From contig CACOAO010000006.1 in the NCBI GenBank assembly GCA_902625215.1, forward strand, positions 31,206-95,205: a stretch of 64,000 bases of DNA. Reading direction: 5' to 3'. Position numbers and translations under genes: made by a program. Each line of letters begins with the position of its first letter. Position 1 is the stretch's first letter. Below the pieces are notes generated by a model. It was not told the origin of the DNA and did not search any database. It saw only the letters and a list, made by a program, of their open reading frames with translations. Positions 34,925 through 44,252 of this stretch are shown here, piece by piece. This stretch comes from an uncultured SAR116 cluster alpha proteobacterium (GTDB taxonomy: Bacteria; Pseudomonadota; Alphaproteobacteria; Puniceispirillales; Marisalimonadaceae).

Positions 34925-35709
34925 TAATTAATCTTATCAAAAATTTTAACTGAATTCATGTATAATTGATCTACAAATGTAGAAAAATCACATTTTCTAA
35001 TATCAGCCAAATATTTTGCAGTTATTAAACAATTTTTTGGTTCATTTACAGAACCTCTTATTGGAGTTGGAGATAGGTAAGGAGCATCAGTTTCTACAAG
35101 AATTTTATCATCTGGTATTAATGTAGCTATTTCCTGAATTAATTTTGCAGATTTAAATGTCACAATGCCAGAAAAAGATACATAAAATCCTAAATTAAGG
35201 CCACATAAAGCTAGATCTTTTCCAGAACTAAAACAATGAAGAATTGCCTTAAAAGGTCCATTATTGTACTCAGTTTTTAAAATTTTAATCATATCGTTAT
35301 CCGCATCTCTAGCGTGAATAATTAATGGTAAACCAGTTGCTCTAGCTAATTTTATTTGGGTAATAAAAGACACTTTTTGCAATTCTTTACTCTCATTTCC
35401 ATAATGATAATCTAGTCCACACTCCCCTATCCCAACACATTTTTTATTTTTTGAAAAATTGAGCATCATTTCATAATTGGAATTATTTTTATCTTTCAAA
35501 ACCTCATTTGGATGCACACCAACGGTATGAAAAACTTCGTTATAGTTTTCTGATATTTCAATTATTTTATTAATTTTATTAAGATTTGTTGATATGGTAA
35601 CAATTTTTTTAACATCATTTTCTATGGAGTTTTTTAAGACTTCATCTAATCTATTATATAATTCTGGAAAATCTAAGTGAGCATGTGTATCAATTAAATA
35701 ATTTTTCAT
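34924..35709 (-). CDS. tatD: TatD family metal-dependent hydrolase
   Basis: 261 residues of the TatD/YcfH DNase family. The metal site is seen as DTHAHLDF (His9, His11), IGECGLDYH (bridging Glu), IIHARDAD, LHCFSSG and VETDAPYLSP. These proteins are Mg-dependent 3'-5' exonucleases or related hydrolases acting on damaged nucleic acid; they are not part of the Tat translocase despite the name. It is set between metG (15 bases away) and the MBL gene (one shared base), an order conserved in Alphaproteobacteria. Confidence 0.9.
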   Translation of the reverse strand: MKNYLIDTHAHLDFPELYNRLDEVLKNSIENDVKKIVTISTNLNKINKIIEISENYNEVFHTVGVHPNEVLKDKNNSNYEMMLNFSKNKKCVGIGECGLDYHYGNESKELQKVSFITQIKLARATGLPLIIHARDADNDMIKILKTEYNNGPFKAILHCFSSGKDLALCGLNLGFYVSFSGIVTFKSAKLIQEIATLIPDDKILVETDAPYLSPTPIRGSVNEPKNCLITAKYLADIRKCDFSTFVDQLYMNSVKIFDKIN

Positions 35710-35724
35710 TTTACAAAAGTGACT

Positions 35725-37239
35725 TTAAATCCTTGGAAATAATGGGGTTGGAAGTGATATTTCTATATTACCATTTAAAATAAAATCTACAGATTTTAAT
35801 TTACGTTGATCATGCGGTATTTTTATATGATCTAGTATTTTTTCTGCAGTATGTGGAACAAATGGCTGAAGTAAAATAGATATTTGTCTTATGGTTTCAA
35901 CCAAAGTAAATAACACTACTTCCATACGTTCAAAGTTGTTTTTCTTTAGCGCCCATGGTGCTTGTTCGTCAATATATTTATTTGCATTAGAAATAACTAT
36001 CCAAATATTTTTTAAATACTGATCAAATTTTTGTTCGTCAATCAAGTTTCTATAATCATCCAGGTTATTTTTAATTGAATTAATTAATGTTAAATCTTCT
36101 TGATCAAATTTATTTGGTTTTAAAGGTATTATTTCCTTACAATTTTTAAAAATAATAGAAACAACTCTTTGAAATAAATTTCCATAACTATTAGCAAGAT
36201 CACTGTTTATTCTATTTATGAGTTGAGAATTTGAGAAATCACCATCATTTCCAAATGGCACTTCTCGTAACAAAAAATATCTAATTTGATCAATACCATA
36301 TTTATTAACTAATTCGAAAGGATCAATTACATTACCTAACGATTTGGAAATTTTATTACCTTCATTAGTCCACCAACCATGAGCATAAACTTTTTTTGGC
36401 AAGGGTAGATCTGCAGCCATTAGAAATGCAGGCCAATAAACTGCATGAAATCTAATAATATCTTTTCCAACCATATGTATATCAGCAGGCCAAAATTTTT
36501 TAAAAACTTTATCATCTTGTTCGTTTGAATACTCACAAGCAGACAAATAGTTTGTAAGAGCATCCAACCAAACATACATTATGTGATTTTTATCATTAGG
36601 GACTTTTACTCCCCAGGAAAAACTAGTCCTGCTAATTGATAAATCTTTCAAGCCACTTTTTACAAAACTTATAATTTCATTTCTTCTAGTTTTAGGAGAA
36701 ATAAAATCTTTATTACTTTCATAAAATTGAAGAAGTTTTTGTTCCCATTTTGAAAGATTAAAAAAGTAAGATGGCTCTTCAACCCATTCAACAGGTGCGC
36801 CAGTTGGTGCTTTTCCATCCACAATTTCTGACTCTGAAAAGAAAGCTTCATCGCGTACCGCGTACCAACCAGAATATTTATCTAAGTAAATATTTCCATT
36901 ATTGATAAGCTTATCCCAAATTTTTTGACATGATTTGATATGTTTTTCTTCAGTAGTTCTTATAAATGAGTCATTTGAAAAATTCATACAATTAAGTAAA
37001 TTTTTAAAATTTTCAGATACCTTATCTACAAACTCTTTAGGATTAACTCCATTATTTTTTGCTGCTGTTTCAACTTTTTGTCCATGTTCGTCTGTTCCGG
37101 TTAAGAAAAAAACTTCATATTCATCTAGGCGCTTAAATCTAGCAATTACATCACATGCTAAAGTCGTGTACGCATGGCCAATGTGAGGAACATCATTCAC
37201 ATAATAAATTGGTGTTGTAATATAATATGTTGGTTTCAT
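35725..37239 (-). CDS. metG: methionyl-tRNA synthetase
   Basis: Class I aminoacyl-tRNA synthetase of 504 residues that charges tRNA-Met. The HIGH motif is at residues 19-22 (VPHIGHAY) and the KMSKS motif appears as KISKSLGN. A Cys-free connective-peptide region and the C-terminal anticodon-binding helical domain (LQPFVPHTAEKIL) follow. It is the short MetG form with no C-terminal EMAP/tRNA-binding domain, and it lacks the four-cysteine zinc knuckle of the long form. It lies 20 bases after holB in the same operon. Confidence 0.95.
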   Translation of the reverse strand: MKPTYYITTPIYYVNDVPHIGHAYTTLACDVIARFKRLDEYEVFFLTGTDEHGQKVETAAKNNGVNPKEFVDKVSENFKNLLNCMNFSNDSFIRTTEEKHIKSCQKIWDKLINNGNIYLDKYSGWYAVRDEAFFSESEIVDGKAPTGAPVEWVEEPSYFFNLSKWEQKLLQFYESNKDFISPKTRRNEIISFVKSGLKDLSISRTSFSWGVKVPNDKNHIMYVWLDALTNYLSACEYSNEQDDKVFKKFWPADIHMVGKDIIRFHAVYWPAFLMAADLPLPKKVYAHGWWTNEGNKISKSLGNVIDPFELVNKYGIDQIRYFLLREVPFGNDGDFSNSQLINRINSDLANSYGNLFQRVVSIIFKNCKEIIPLKPNKFDQEDLTLINSIKNNLDDYRNLIDEQKFDQYLKNIWIVISNANKYIDEQAPWALKKNNFERMEVVLFTLVETIRQISILLQPFVPHTAEKILDHIKIPHDQRKLKSVDFILNGNIEISLPTPLFPRI

Positions 37240-37259
37240 TTAAAACTTTCTGAATAAAA

Positions 37260-38312
37260 CTATAAACCAGATAATTCTTTTAATGAAGCAATTAAAACAT
37301 CTGATTTGTTTAAGTTTAGTACATGAGCTAGGTGCATATTTTTATTAATTTGAGATTGTAAATCTACAATTTGTTTAGTGTTTTTATTATTTGAAATTTT
37401 TTGTATTAATTCTTTTTCTTTATCAAGTGTATAATCAATGTAATTTTGATGTTCAATATAAAAAACAGTTTTTTGAATTAAATCATTAATTATCAAATCC
37501 ATGACATTGATTAAAAAAATATTATCTTTTGTGTTTAATGCTTCGACAATATTTTCTTTAAGGTTTAAATGTCTATTAGAATTAATAAGATCATCCAGTA
37601 ATTTTTTATAAAAGACAAAAATATTATTTTTTATGATATTTTCTGCCATTCCAGGAGACCCAAAAGAGATATTATTTATAAATTGTAATTCCTCTTTTGA
37701 TTTGTCTTTATATTCATCACATATAAATTTATTAAGGTCAGATTTACATAATGAATTTACATAGAAAAAAGCACATCTTGATTTTATCGTTTCTAGTATA
37801 TTAACTGGATTATTTGAAATAATAAATAAATATGAGTTTTTTGGTAATTCTTCTATTGTTTTCAAAAGTAAATTTTGAGAATTTAGACTCAAATCTTCAA
37901 TAGTGTCAATAATTCCAATCTTTATCCTTGAAATTGAATCTGTTTTATAAAAAAAATTTTTAAATTTTCTAACATTCTCAATTGGTATAGTTTTCCCAAT
38001 TTTTTTTTCTTTGTCATTTATGTAAATAAAGTCTGGATGAGAATTATTGTCAAATAAATAAAAAGATTTTGTTTTACTTAGTTTATTAAAATCCAATTTA
38101 TTATCTTCAAAAAAATCTAAATTTATTTCTTTTGTATTTTCTAAGTTACACAAAATAAATTTTGCTAATTTAAGTGTAAAATTTCTTTTACCTAACCCTT
38201 TGGGACCCCCAATTATAATAGTATTTATTTTTTTAGTGCATATAATTGCAAAAATTTCTTTTTGTAATTTTTGACTTAAAAAATATTTACGATTTATAAA
38301 AGAGTTAATCAT
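37260..38312 (-). CDS. holB: DNA polymerase III subunit delta'
   Basis: 350 residues of the clamp-loader AAA+ family. A P-loop GGPKGLGKRN is at residues 35-44, the sensor-type stretch NLLLKTIEELPKNSYLFIISNNP near the middle, and the SRC motif in ETIKSRCAFF. Delta' acts as the stator of the clamp loader with DnaX and HolA. The sequence is very Lys/Asn/Ile-rich, which fits the base composition. It overlaps tmk by 8 bases, the usual alphaproteobacterial tmk-holB pairing. Confidence 0.87.
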   Translation of the reverse strand: MINSFINRKYFLSQKLQKEIFAIICTKKINTIIIGGPKGLGKRNFTLKLAKFILCNLENTKEINLDFFEDNKLDFNKLSKTKSFYLFDNNSHPDFIYINDKEKKIGKTIPIENVRKFKNFFYKTDSISRIKIGIIDTIEDLSLNSQNLLLKTIEELPKNSYLFIISNNPVNILETIKSRCAFFYVNSLCKSDLNKFICDEYKDKSKEELQFINNISFGSPGMAENIIKNNIFVFYKKLLDDLINSNRHLNLKENIVEALNTKDNIFLINVMDLIINDLIQKTVFYIEHQNYIDYTLDKEKELIQKISNNKNTKQIVDLQSQINKNMHLAHVLNLNKSDVLIASLKELSGL

Positions 38313-38970
38313 TTATAGTTAATAATTTTTTTACATAAGAGCTAATTTCATTTGAAATAAACTCTTTAGTATTATCTGCATTAATCTTAATGATACGATT
38401 TGGATTTCTTTTTTGTAAAGTATCAAACCCATTTAAAATTTTTTGATGATAATTTAATCCTAAGTTCTCAAATCTGTTTTCAACAATGTTTTTTCTTTTT
38501 AGAGTTCTTTTCAAACCTTTTTGTGGAGGCAAATTTAAGAAAAAGGTTAAGTCTGGATATAAATTATAACAATATTTTTTGTGTAACTCTAACAAATCTT
38601 TTTCACTTACTTCTCCTACCAGTCCTTGATATACAATTGTAGAATCTATAAATCTATCACACAAAACCACAGAACCATTTTTAATTGCCGGTAATATAAT
38701 TTTATTTACATGTTCGCGTCTTATAGCGTTAAAAATTAATGATTCTGAAAAAGGATCCCACGCTTTTTCATCACCAGTAACTAGAAATTTTCTTAATTCT
38801 TCTGCTTCTTTAGTTCCACCAGGTTCTCTTGTGGACACAACATTAAATTTACTATTTATAAGATCTTTTCTTAATAAATCTATTTGTGTACTTTTTCCAA
38901 CTCCCTCACCACCTTCAAATGAAATGAAAACACCTTTTCTTGAATTTAAAGTTTTATTAATTTGCAACAA
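38305..38970 (-). CDS. tmk: thymidylate kinase
   Basis: About 221 residues; phosphorylates dTMP to dTDP. The P-loop EGGEGVGKST is at about residues 19-28, the DR-type motif CDRFIDSTIVYQG (substrate site) and REPGGT are present, and a LID-like segment rich in Lys/Arg (KRTLKRKN) follows. The start is TTG: GGAG lies 3 bases before TTG 38970 and 6 bases before the next codon, TTG 38967, which may be the true start. It overlaps dacA by 14 bases and holB by 8 bases, so the three are likely translationally coupled. Confidence 0.93.
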   Translation of the reverse strand: MLQINKTLNSRKGVFISFEGGEGVGKSTQIDLLRKDLINSKFNVVSTREPGGTKEAEELRKFLVTGDEKAWDPFSESLIFNAIRREHVNKIILPAIKNGSVVLCDRFIDSTIVYQGLVGEVSEKDLLELHKKYCYNLYPDLTFFLNLPPQKGLKRTLKRKNIVENRFENLGLNYHQKILNGFDTLQKRNPNRIIKINADNTKEFISNEISSYVKKLLTIND

Positions 38971-40123
38971 TGTCTCCGTAAAGTAAAAACTTTAAAATAG
39001 ATTTTACTCTAATCAAAGATGACATTTTACCTACATTCTCAGAAGATATTAAATCTTCTTGATACGTTTGTTGCCCAGGTATATTAATATAAATTTTTCC
39101 AAGAATAGAACCTTTTGTAATCGGGGCAGAAATAGGGTCCATCCATTCTAGCTTAATTTTAGTTTTATTTAATTCAAAGGGTGAAATAATTTTTTTGAAG
39201 GGTTTGCTAGCAATTAAATTAACTTTGTTTTTTTTCCCCAACCAAACATTAGCCTCAACAAGACTTTTTTGATTACTAAATAAAGATAATAAAGTTGTTT
39301 CTCTAAATACTATGTTAAAGAGTCTTTTGCTTTCAAATCTCCTTTTTTTCTTACTATTTAACCCATTTATAACAATTGTAACCCTTCTATCATATCTTTT
39401 TACTGAGCCTATTAATCCATATCCAGACTCATTTGTATGACCTGTTTTAAGACCATCTGCTCCGTTCATAGTGTATAGTAATGGGTTTCTATTCGATTGT
39501 TTAATTTTGTTATATGTAAATATTTTCTCTTCATATAGCTTATATAACTCAGGGAAATCATCAATTATTCTTCTTGTAAGAATCACTAGATCTCTCGAAG
39601 TTGTTTGTAAATCAGGATGAGGCCAGCCTGTGGAATTGGTAAAATATGTATTTTTCATACCTAATGTTTTAGCATATCTATTCATTTCTCTTGCGAAAGC
39701 TTCTTCATCACCAGAGACACCTTCGGCTAAAACAACAGCCGCATCATTTCCTGATTGAACAATCAAACCTAGCAACAAGTCTTTTATTGTAACGTTACTA
39801 TTTAATTCTAGAAAAGATCTAGATCCACCCATTCTCCAAGCTTTATCTGATACTAAAAAAGTGTCTGACATATTTAAAGATTTATCTTTAATTCGATCAA
39901 ATACTATATAAGAAGTCATTACTTTTGCCATTGATGCAGGTTTCATAAGCTGATCTGCATTTTTTTCAAATAAAACTTCGTCAACTTCATGATCATAAAT
40001 TATCACTTGTTTTGCAGGAGTTTTAATATCTAAAATTTTTGAAGAAGTTTCTTTGATATTTACAAAACATAAAATTAGAAAAGTAGAAATTAGAATAGTT
40101 GGTAATTTATAAATATTTGACAT
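38957..40123 (-). CDS. dacA: D-alanyl-D-alanine carboxypeptidase (PBP5/6-like, peptidase S11)
   Basis: 388 residues. An N-terminal signal segment (residues about 7-27) precedes the penicillin-binding domain with SMAK (Ser64, Lys67), SGN (124-126) and KTG (226-228). The C-terminal beta-domain found in PBP5 follows (KNKVNLIASKPFKKIISP). It trims the terminal D-Ala from peptidoglycan stem peptides in the periplasm. GAGG stands 6-7 bases before ATG 40123, so the TTG at 40135 is not used. It is in one run with rlpA and mltB, other wall enzymes. Confidence 0.9.
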   Translation of the reverse strand: MSNIYKLPTILISTFLILCFVNIKETSSKILDIKTPAKQVIIYDHEVDEVLFEKNADQLMKPASMAKVMTSYIVFDRIKDKSLNMSDTFLVSDKAWRMGGSRSFLELNSNVTIKDLLLGLIVQSGNDAAVVLAEGVSGDEEAFAREMNRYAKTLGMKNTYFTNSTGWPHPDLQTTSRDLVILTRRIIDDFPELYKLYEEKIFTYNKIKQSNRNPLLYTMNGADGLKTGHTNESGYGLIGSVKRYDRRVTIVINGLNSKKKRRFESKRLFNIVFRETTLLSLFSNQKSLVEANVWLGKKNKVNLIASKPFKKIISPFELNKTKIKLEWMDPISAPITKGSILGKIYINIPGQQTYQEDLISSENVGKMSSLIRVKSILKFLLYGDIVAN

Positions 40124-40140
40124 ATAAAACCTCAAGAGAC

Positions 40141-41079
40141 TTATTCTATAATTATTTTTGCACCTTGCATTCCTTTTTGTAACAACAAAGAATGTAATTG
40201 ATCAACTTTTTCTACACTTGAAAACGGACCAGCCTTAACTTGGTAAAGTATTCTATTCAGCTTATAAATTTTATATATTTTTACATTATCAATATAAGAT
40301 ATTTTTTTTTTCATTATTTCTGCATTTTTTTTGGTACTAAAAGAAGCTAATTTTATATAAATTTTATATTCTTTATTTAGGTTTTTAAAATTATAATTTA
40401 TTTTTTTTGTCACAATTTTTTGATTTTTAGTGTCCTTAATTTTTACTGCCACTTTTGTAGGGATTAGAATATTAGGTAATTCTGTTTCTTTTAAATCATT
40501 TATTTCAGGAAAAGATCCTTGTTTAGCAAGTCTTTCTAAATATAGGCTCTTCTCCCGTAAAATTTGTACCCTTACAAGACCTGTACCTTCTCTTTTTAAA
40601 TCTAATATATCAGCTGCTTTTGACGATAAGTCTATAATTCTATCATTAACAAAAGGACCTCGGTCATTTATTCTAAGCACTATTGATTTATTATTTTTTA
40701 AATTCGTTACTTTTACTGCGCTAGGAAGAGGTAAAGTTTTATGAGCAGCTGTAAGGGCATATTGATTGTATATTTCACCGTTAGCAGTTAATTTACCATG
40801 AAATTTCGGTCCATACCATGAAGCTATACCTGTTTTATTGTAATAAAGATCTTTTTTTGGGTAATAATACTTGCCACCTACATTATATTTTTTACCTATT
40901 TTATAAATTGGTTTTTGTGTTATTTTTTTTTCTTCTTTTGGAATTAAATATTTTTTTCCTAGATTAGCAGCAACTTCTAAATTTGAGGTGCAACCTTGGA
41001 TTAGAATTAGAAAAATAAAAAAAAATATATTTCTAGAATTTTTACAAAAATAAAATAATTTATTTGTTGTTGAATACAT
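40141..41079 (-). CDS. rlpA: RlpA-like septal lytic transglycosylase lipoprotein with SPOR domain
   Basis: 312 residues. A hydrophobic stretch ends in a lipobox (LIQGC, lipidated Cys30). The double-psi beta-barrel RlpA domain is at about residues 80-175, containing [20 protein letters not shown] and the catalytic-type INDRGPF. A C-terminal SPOR domain (about 235-310, with [17 protein letters not shown] and VKAGPFSS) should bind denuded septal glycan. It cuts glycan strands lacking stem peptides during division. It abuts mltB and lies 17 bases upstream of dacA. Confidence 0.9.
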   Translation of the reverse strand: MYSTTNKLFYFCKNSRNIFFFIFLILIQGCTSNLEVAANLGKKYLIPKEEKKITQKPIYKIGKKYNVGGKYYYPKKDLYYNKTGIASWYGPKFHGKLTANGEIYNQYALTAAHKTLPLPSAVKVTNLKNNKSIVLRINDRGPFVNDRIIDLSSKAADILDLKREGTGLVRVQILREKSLYLERLAKQGSFPEINDLKETELPNILIPTKVAVKIKDTKNQKIVTKKINYNFKNLNKEYKIYIKLASFSTKKNAEIMKKKISYIDNVKIYKIYKLNRILYQVKAGPFSSVEKVDQLHSLLLQKGMQGAKIIIE

Positions 41080-42054
41080 TTAATTATTTTCTTTTATAGA
41101 ATCCGCTAAGGTTCCGACTGCTATAGCAAAATAGTTAGATCGGTTCCAATTTAAAAGGGAATCAAAATTTTTATAAACTAAATAACCATAATTTTTATAT
41201 CCATCAGGTATAATAAGCCTGGCTTTTAATTTAACATTTGGTAATTTTCCTTTATTTGCTTTTAATAATCCCTTTGATGCCCAATAACTTAATAAATTAT
41301 ATTTTTTTTCATCGATTTTATCATTGTAATTTCCAATAAATACTTTTCTACCCCAAGTGATTTTGTTCGACCAACCTACTCTTTTTAAATAATTTGCAGC
41401 TGATGCAAAAACGTCTGGTTTTGATGTCCAAATATTTTTAGATCCATCTTTATCCCAATCAGTAGCGTAATTAATAAAGCTAGATGGCATAAATTGACAC
41501 TGGCCCATTGCACCAGCCCATGAGCCTGTCATTTTATTAATGTTAATATGACCTCCATTAACTATCTTTAATGCATTTATTAATTCTTTTTTGAAATAGT
41601 CATACCTTCTGCCATCATAAACTAGCGTTGTTAAAGCTGAAATTACAGAAAAGCCACCGGTTAATCTTCCAAAATCAGTCTCAACACCCCACAAAGCTAC
41701 TATAAATCGGGATTGAACACCGTAATATTTTGATATTTTGGTTAATAAATTTTTATTTTCATTATATTTTTGATTTGCTTTTTTTATTCTAGTTGCTGTT
41801 ACAACTCTTTTTAGATATTGATCAAGAGTTAATTTAAATTCTGGTTGAGATTTATCAAGTTCCACGACTCTCTTGATAAATTTAGTCTTATTTTTAAATT
41901 CATTAATCACTTTGTCAGAAATTCCTTTTTGTTCTGCCTCTATAGCTATTTTTTGAACAATTTCATTAAAACCAGATTTTGCGAAACTTGAAAAAGGAAA
42001 TATGAAAATAAATATTATGAATACTAAAAATTTAAAATAATTTGAGACATTCAT
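41080..42054 (-). CDS. mltB: lytic murein transglycosylase, MltB family
   Basis: About 324 residues. A Sec signal peptide with the hydrophobic core FLVFIIFIFIF and cleavage at SSFA/K is followed by the SLT domain. Catalytic Glu lies in WGVETDFGR, and GSWAGAMGQCQFMPSSF and WDKDGSKNIW are typical MltB motifs. No lipobox Cys is seen, so it is a soluble periplasmic form. ATG 42054 with AAAGGA upstream is preferred to TTG 42078. It is the first gene of the eight-gene run to 34136. Confidence 0.9.
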   Translation of the reverse strand: MNVSNYFKFLVFIIFIFIFPFSSFAKSGFNEIVQKIAIEAEQKGISDKVINEFKNKTKFIKRVVELDKSQPEFKLTLDQYLKRVVTATRIKKANQKYNENKNLLTKISKYYGVQSRFIVALWGVETDFGRLTGGFSVISALTTLVYDGRRYDYFKKELINALKIVNGGHININKMTGSWAGAMGQCQFMPSSFINYATDWDKDGSKNIWTSKPDVFASAANYLKRVGWSNKITWGRKVFIGNYNDKIDEKKYNLLSYWASKGLLKANKGKLPNVKLKARLIIPDGYKNYGYLVYKNFDSLLNWNRSNYFAIAVGTLADSIKENN

Positions 42055-42168
42055 AATTAGATCCTTTATATATAGCAATTTAATTAATAACGTATATTTT
42101 AAAAAGTTAAAAACTAATTATTGAAAAACTGATTATCAACTATAATAACTATTATAAGAAAATAATGA

Positions 42169-42196
42169 CTTGCCTTCATTCATGACCTAGTATAAA
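42169..42196 (+). promoter_or_regulatory. probable tRNA-Ser promoter
   Basis: CTTGCC at 42169-42174 and TATAAA at 42191-42196 are 16 bases apart and end 13 bases before the first base of the tRNA. CTTG-type -35 boxes are usual for the alphaproteobacterial housekeeping sigma factor. Confidence 0.5.
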
Positions 42197-42209
42197 AAAA
42201 CGAAATTGT

Positions 42210-42299
42210 GGATGGGTGACTGAGTGGTTGAAAGTACCGGTCTTGAAAACCGGCGAAGGTGAAAGCCTTCCGTGGGTTCGAATCCCACCCCATCCGCCA
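42210..42299 (+). tRNA. tRNA-Ser (anticodon UGA)
   Basis: 90 bases including an encoded CCA. The acceptor stem GGATGGG pairs with CCCATCC, followed by discriminator G and CCA. The anticodon stem CCGGT/ACCGG encloses the loop CTTGAAA with anticodon TGA at 42244-42246. A long variable arm (GCGAAGGTGAAAGCCTTCC region) and the T-arm GTGGG-TTCGAAT-CCCAC are class II features of serine tRNAs. Confidence 0.96.
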
Positions 42300-42625
42300 T
42301 ATACCTTGTATACCATATAGTTAGTAAGTAAAAAATTGAAATAAATTGTCCAGTAATTTCAAAACTTACATCTATTTTTTTCTTAATAATGAAATAAAAT
42401 AGTAAAAGTTTGGCCTTTGATGTTAATGATTGTATCATGGTAATATTTTATAATTTTTTATGAATAATTCACGGATAATTGTTACAAATAGTGCGCCATT
42501 TTTTGGGAGCAACATGTTTTCATGTTCAACCCTATTAGAGATGGAGTGCTAACAAAATAATTCAGTTTAGTCTATTTAATAATTCTAGTTTACAATCTAA
42601 CAATTCAATTTTAAATATTATATAA
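42300..42625. other. 326-base gap after tRNA-Ser, no gene seen
   Basis: Mostly A/T-rich filler. The one structured element is AACATG-TTTT-CATGTT at 42511-42526, flanked by GGG and CCC that could extend the stem. It lies about 100 bases before the PNPOx-family gene, in a patch of slightly higher G+C. No open frame of note and no known riboswitch pattern was found. The minus-strand frame over the tRNA is antisense to it and not a gene. Confidence 0.5.
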
Positions 42626-43180
42626 ATGAAAGTTTTTCAAAAATTAGATGATTTTCTAGATTATGCCTGGACACAGATTTCTCGTGGAAAGGTTGACAAA
42701 AAATCACCCGCAAGACACCCTACTTTCGTAACATCAAGTACAGATGGTTTTCCAAGTGCTCGCACTCTAGTGATGAGACGGAGCGATCGGGAAAATAACG
42801 AGATAGAGTTTCACACCGATACTGCCTCTTCAAAAATATTGGCCCTCACCCAAAATCCCCGTGCTGGGATTCATATTTGGCTGCCTAAAGTCCAACTACA
42901 AATTCAGATGGACGTTGTTGTTGAAATCAAGGTTGGAGACATTACTATTCCATACTGGAGAAATGTTCCAACCAACTCTAGGACGGCTTATGGGACGATT
43001 CCTAGTCCTGGGAAGGTCCTTGAAAGTCCTCTTGCGTATGATTATGCCCCAGATCAAAAACGTTTCGCTGTGTTATTATGTGATATACATTCAATTCAGT
43101 TACTGCTTTTAGGGCATAAACATATTCGTGCTTATTATAAAAAGACAAGTAATTGGAGAGGAGAATGGCTCTCTCCTTAG
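42626..43180 (+). CDS. pyridoxamine 5'-phosphate oxidase-family flavoprotein
   Basis: 184 residues of the PNPOx-like split-barrel family. Segments recognised: FVTSSTDGFPSARTLVMRR, which contacts FMN in PdxH-like proteins; FHTDTASSKILALTQNPRAGIHIW; and the C-terminal HIRAYYKKTSNWRGEWLSP, where PdxH has its Arg/Trp ending. It may be a FMN-dependent oxidoreductase, but true PdxH activity is not certain. Base use differs from its surroundings: by hand count 203 of 480 bases (42%) in 42661-43140 are G or C, with CGG and CCC codons rare elsewhere here. It stands alone behind tRNA-Ser, so acquisition by transfer is possible. Confidence 0.8.
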   Translation: MKVFQKLDDFLDYAWTQISRGKVDKKSPARHPTFVTSSTDGFPSARTLVMRRSDRENNEIEFHTDTASSKILALTQNPRAGIHIWLPKVQLQIQMDVVVEIKVGDITIPYWRNVPTNSRTAYGTIPSPGKVLESPLAYDYAPDQKRFAVLLCDIHSIQLLLLGHKHIRAYYKKTSNWRGEWLSP

Positions 43181-43250
43181 TTTAAATCTATACTCTAAAA
43201 AATAATTTCAATTATTCACATATTAACTAAAATGATTATTACACCAATTT

Positions 43251-44243
43251 TTACATACCCCATCTTATAGCAGCGGTATGCACTGCTGAGTCCCAATGAT
43301 TTACTGTTTCTTGGTCGAGCTTGGTAAGAGTAATTGAAGCTCCTTGCATTTCTAATGATGTACAATAATTCCCAACTAATGATCTTGCAATTTTGATATT
43401 TTTATTATCTAAAGTTTTTTTGGCATTGTCATAGATAAGATATAATTCTGAGAGGGGTGTTCCACCCATTCCATTTACAAACAATAAAATTTCATCTTTA
43501 TTTTCTGGTTTCAAATCTTCTATTATTGCATTCAATAGCTCATTGGTGATTTCTTGCGCAGATTTTATTTTGTCTCTTCTTCTTCCTGGTTCTCCATGAA
43601 TACCTACTCCAAATTCCATTTCATCAGCACCAAGTTCAAAAGTTGGCTTACCTGCAGCAGGAACTATACAACTTGATAAGGCCACTCCCATTGAACCAGA
43701 ATTTTTATTAATTTTATCACCCAAGTTTTTGCATTCTTGCAAGCTACCACCGGATTCTGCAAGTGAACCAACAATTTTCTCAACAATAACAGTAGCCGCA
43801 ACGCCTCTTCGGCCTGTTGTAAAAGATGAATCCTCTACAGCCACATCATCGTTAGTCATCACTGTTTCACTTGGTCCAGTCATCATTTCTGCAGCCATTT
43901 GAAAATTCATTATATCACCTGAATAATTTTTAACTATAAATAATACTCCTGCATCACTCTCAACTTTTTCTATAGCTGCTATCATTTGATCAGGGGATGG
44001 AGATGAAAAAACAAATCCAGGACACGCGGCATCTAACATTCCATATCCTACAAAGCCACCGTGCATTGGTTCATGACCACTTCCACCACCAGTTATTAAA
44101 GCTACTTTTCCCTTTTTAGTAGGCTGAGATCTAATGATAAAAATTGGATCATAATGACAAGTGACTATATCTTTATGTGCAGCACCAAATCCCTGCAAGC
44201 TTTCTTTTAGAAAGTCATCTGATGAGTTCATAAATTTTTTCAT
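43251..44243 (-). CDS. dhaK: dihydroxyacetone kinase subunit DhaK
   Basis: 330 residues. DhaK binds dihydroxyacetone covalently through a His, here His216 in GVGIHGEPGRRR; the first motif is TGGGSGHEP at 51-59 with His57. The protein ends AIRWGM as usual. A strong GGAGGAAGTA site precedes ATG 44243. With DhaL it transfers phosphate to DHA (or a related ketose such as erythrulose). Nine bases separate it from dhaL. The PTS phosphodonor subunit DhaM is not encoded in this window. Confidence 0.92.
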   Translation of the reverse strand: MKKFMNSSDDFLKESLQGFGAAHKDIVTCHYDPIFIIRSQPTKKGKVALITGGGSGHEPMHGGFVGYGMLDAACPGFVFSSPSPDQMIAAIEKVESDAGVLFIVKNYSGDIMNFQMAAEMMTGPSETVMTNDDVAVEDSSFTTGRRGVAATVIVEKIVGSLAESGGSLQECKNLGDKINKNSGSMGVALSSCIVPAAGKPTFELGADEMEFGVGIHGEPGRRRDKIKSAQEITNELLNAIIEDLKPENKDEILLFVNGMGGTPLSELYLIYDNAKKTLDNKNIKIARSLVGNYCTSLEMQGASITLTKLDQETVNHWDSAVHTAAIRWGM

Positions 44244-44252
44244 TACTTCCTC

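Noticed and set aside
42187..42438. Minus-strand open frame of 83 codons with GVGFEPTEGFHLRRFSRP
   Set aside because: It is the antisense of tRNA-Ser, a well-known false protein; the tRNA folds perfectly.
42861..43112. 83-codon plus-strand open frame in the PNPOx-family gene
   Set aside because: Shifted-frame shadow of the PNPOx gene, which has recognisable FMN-binding segments.
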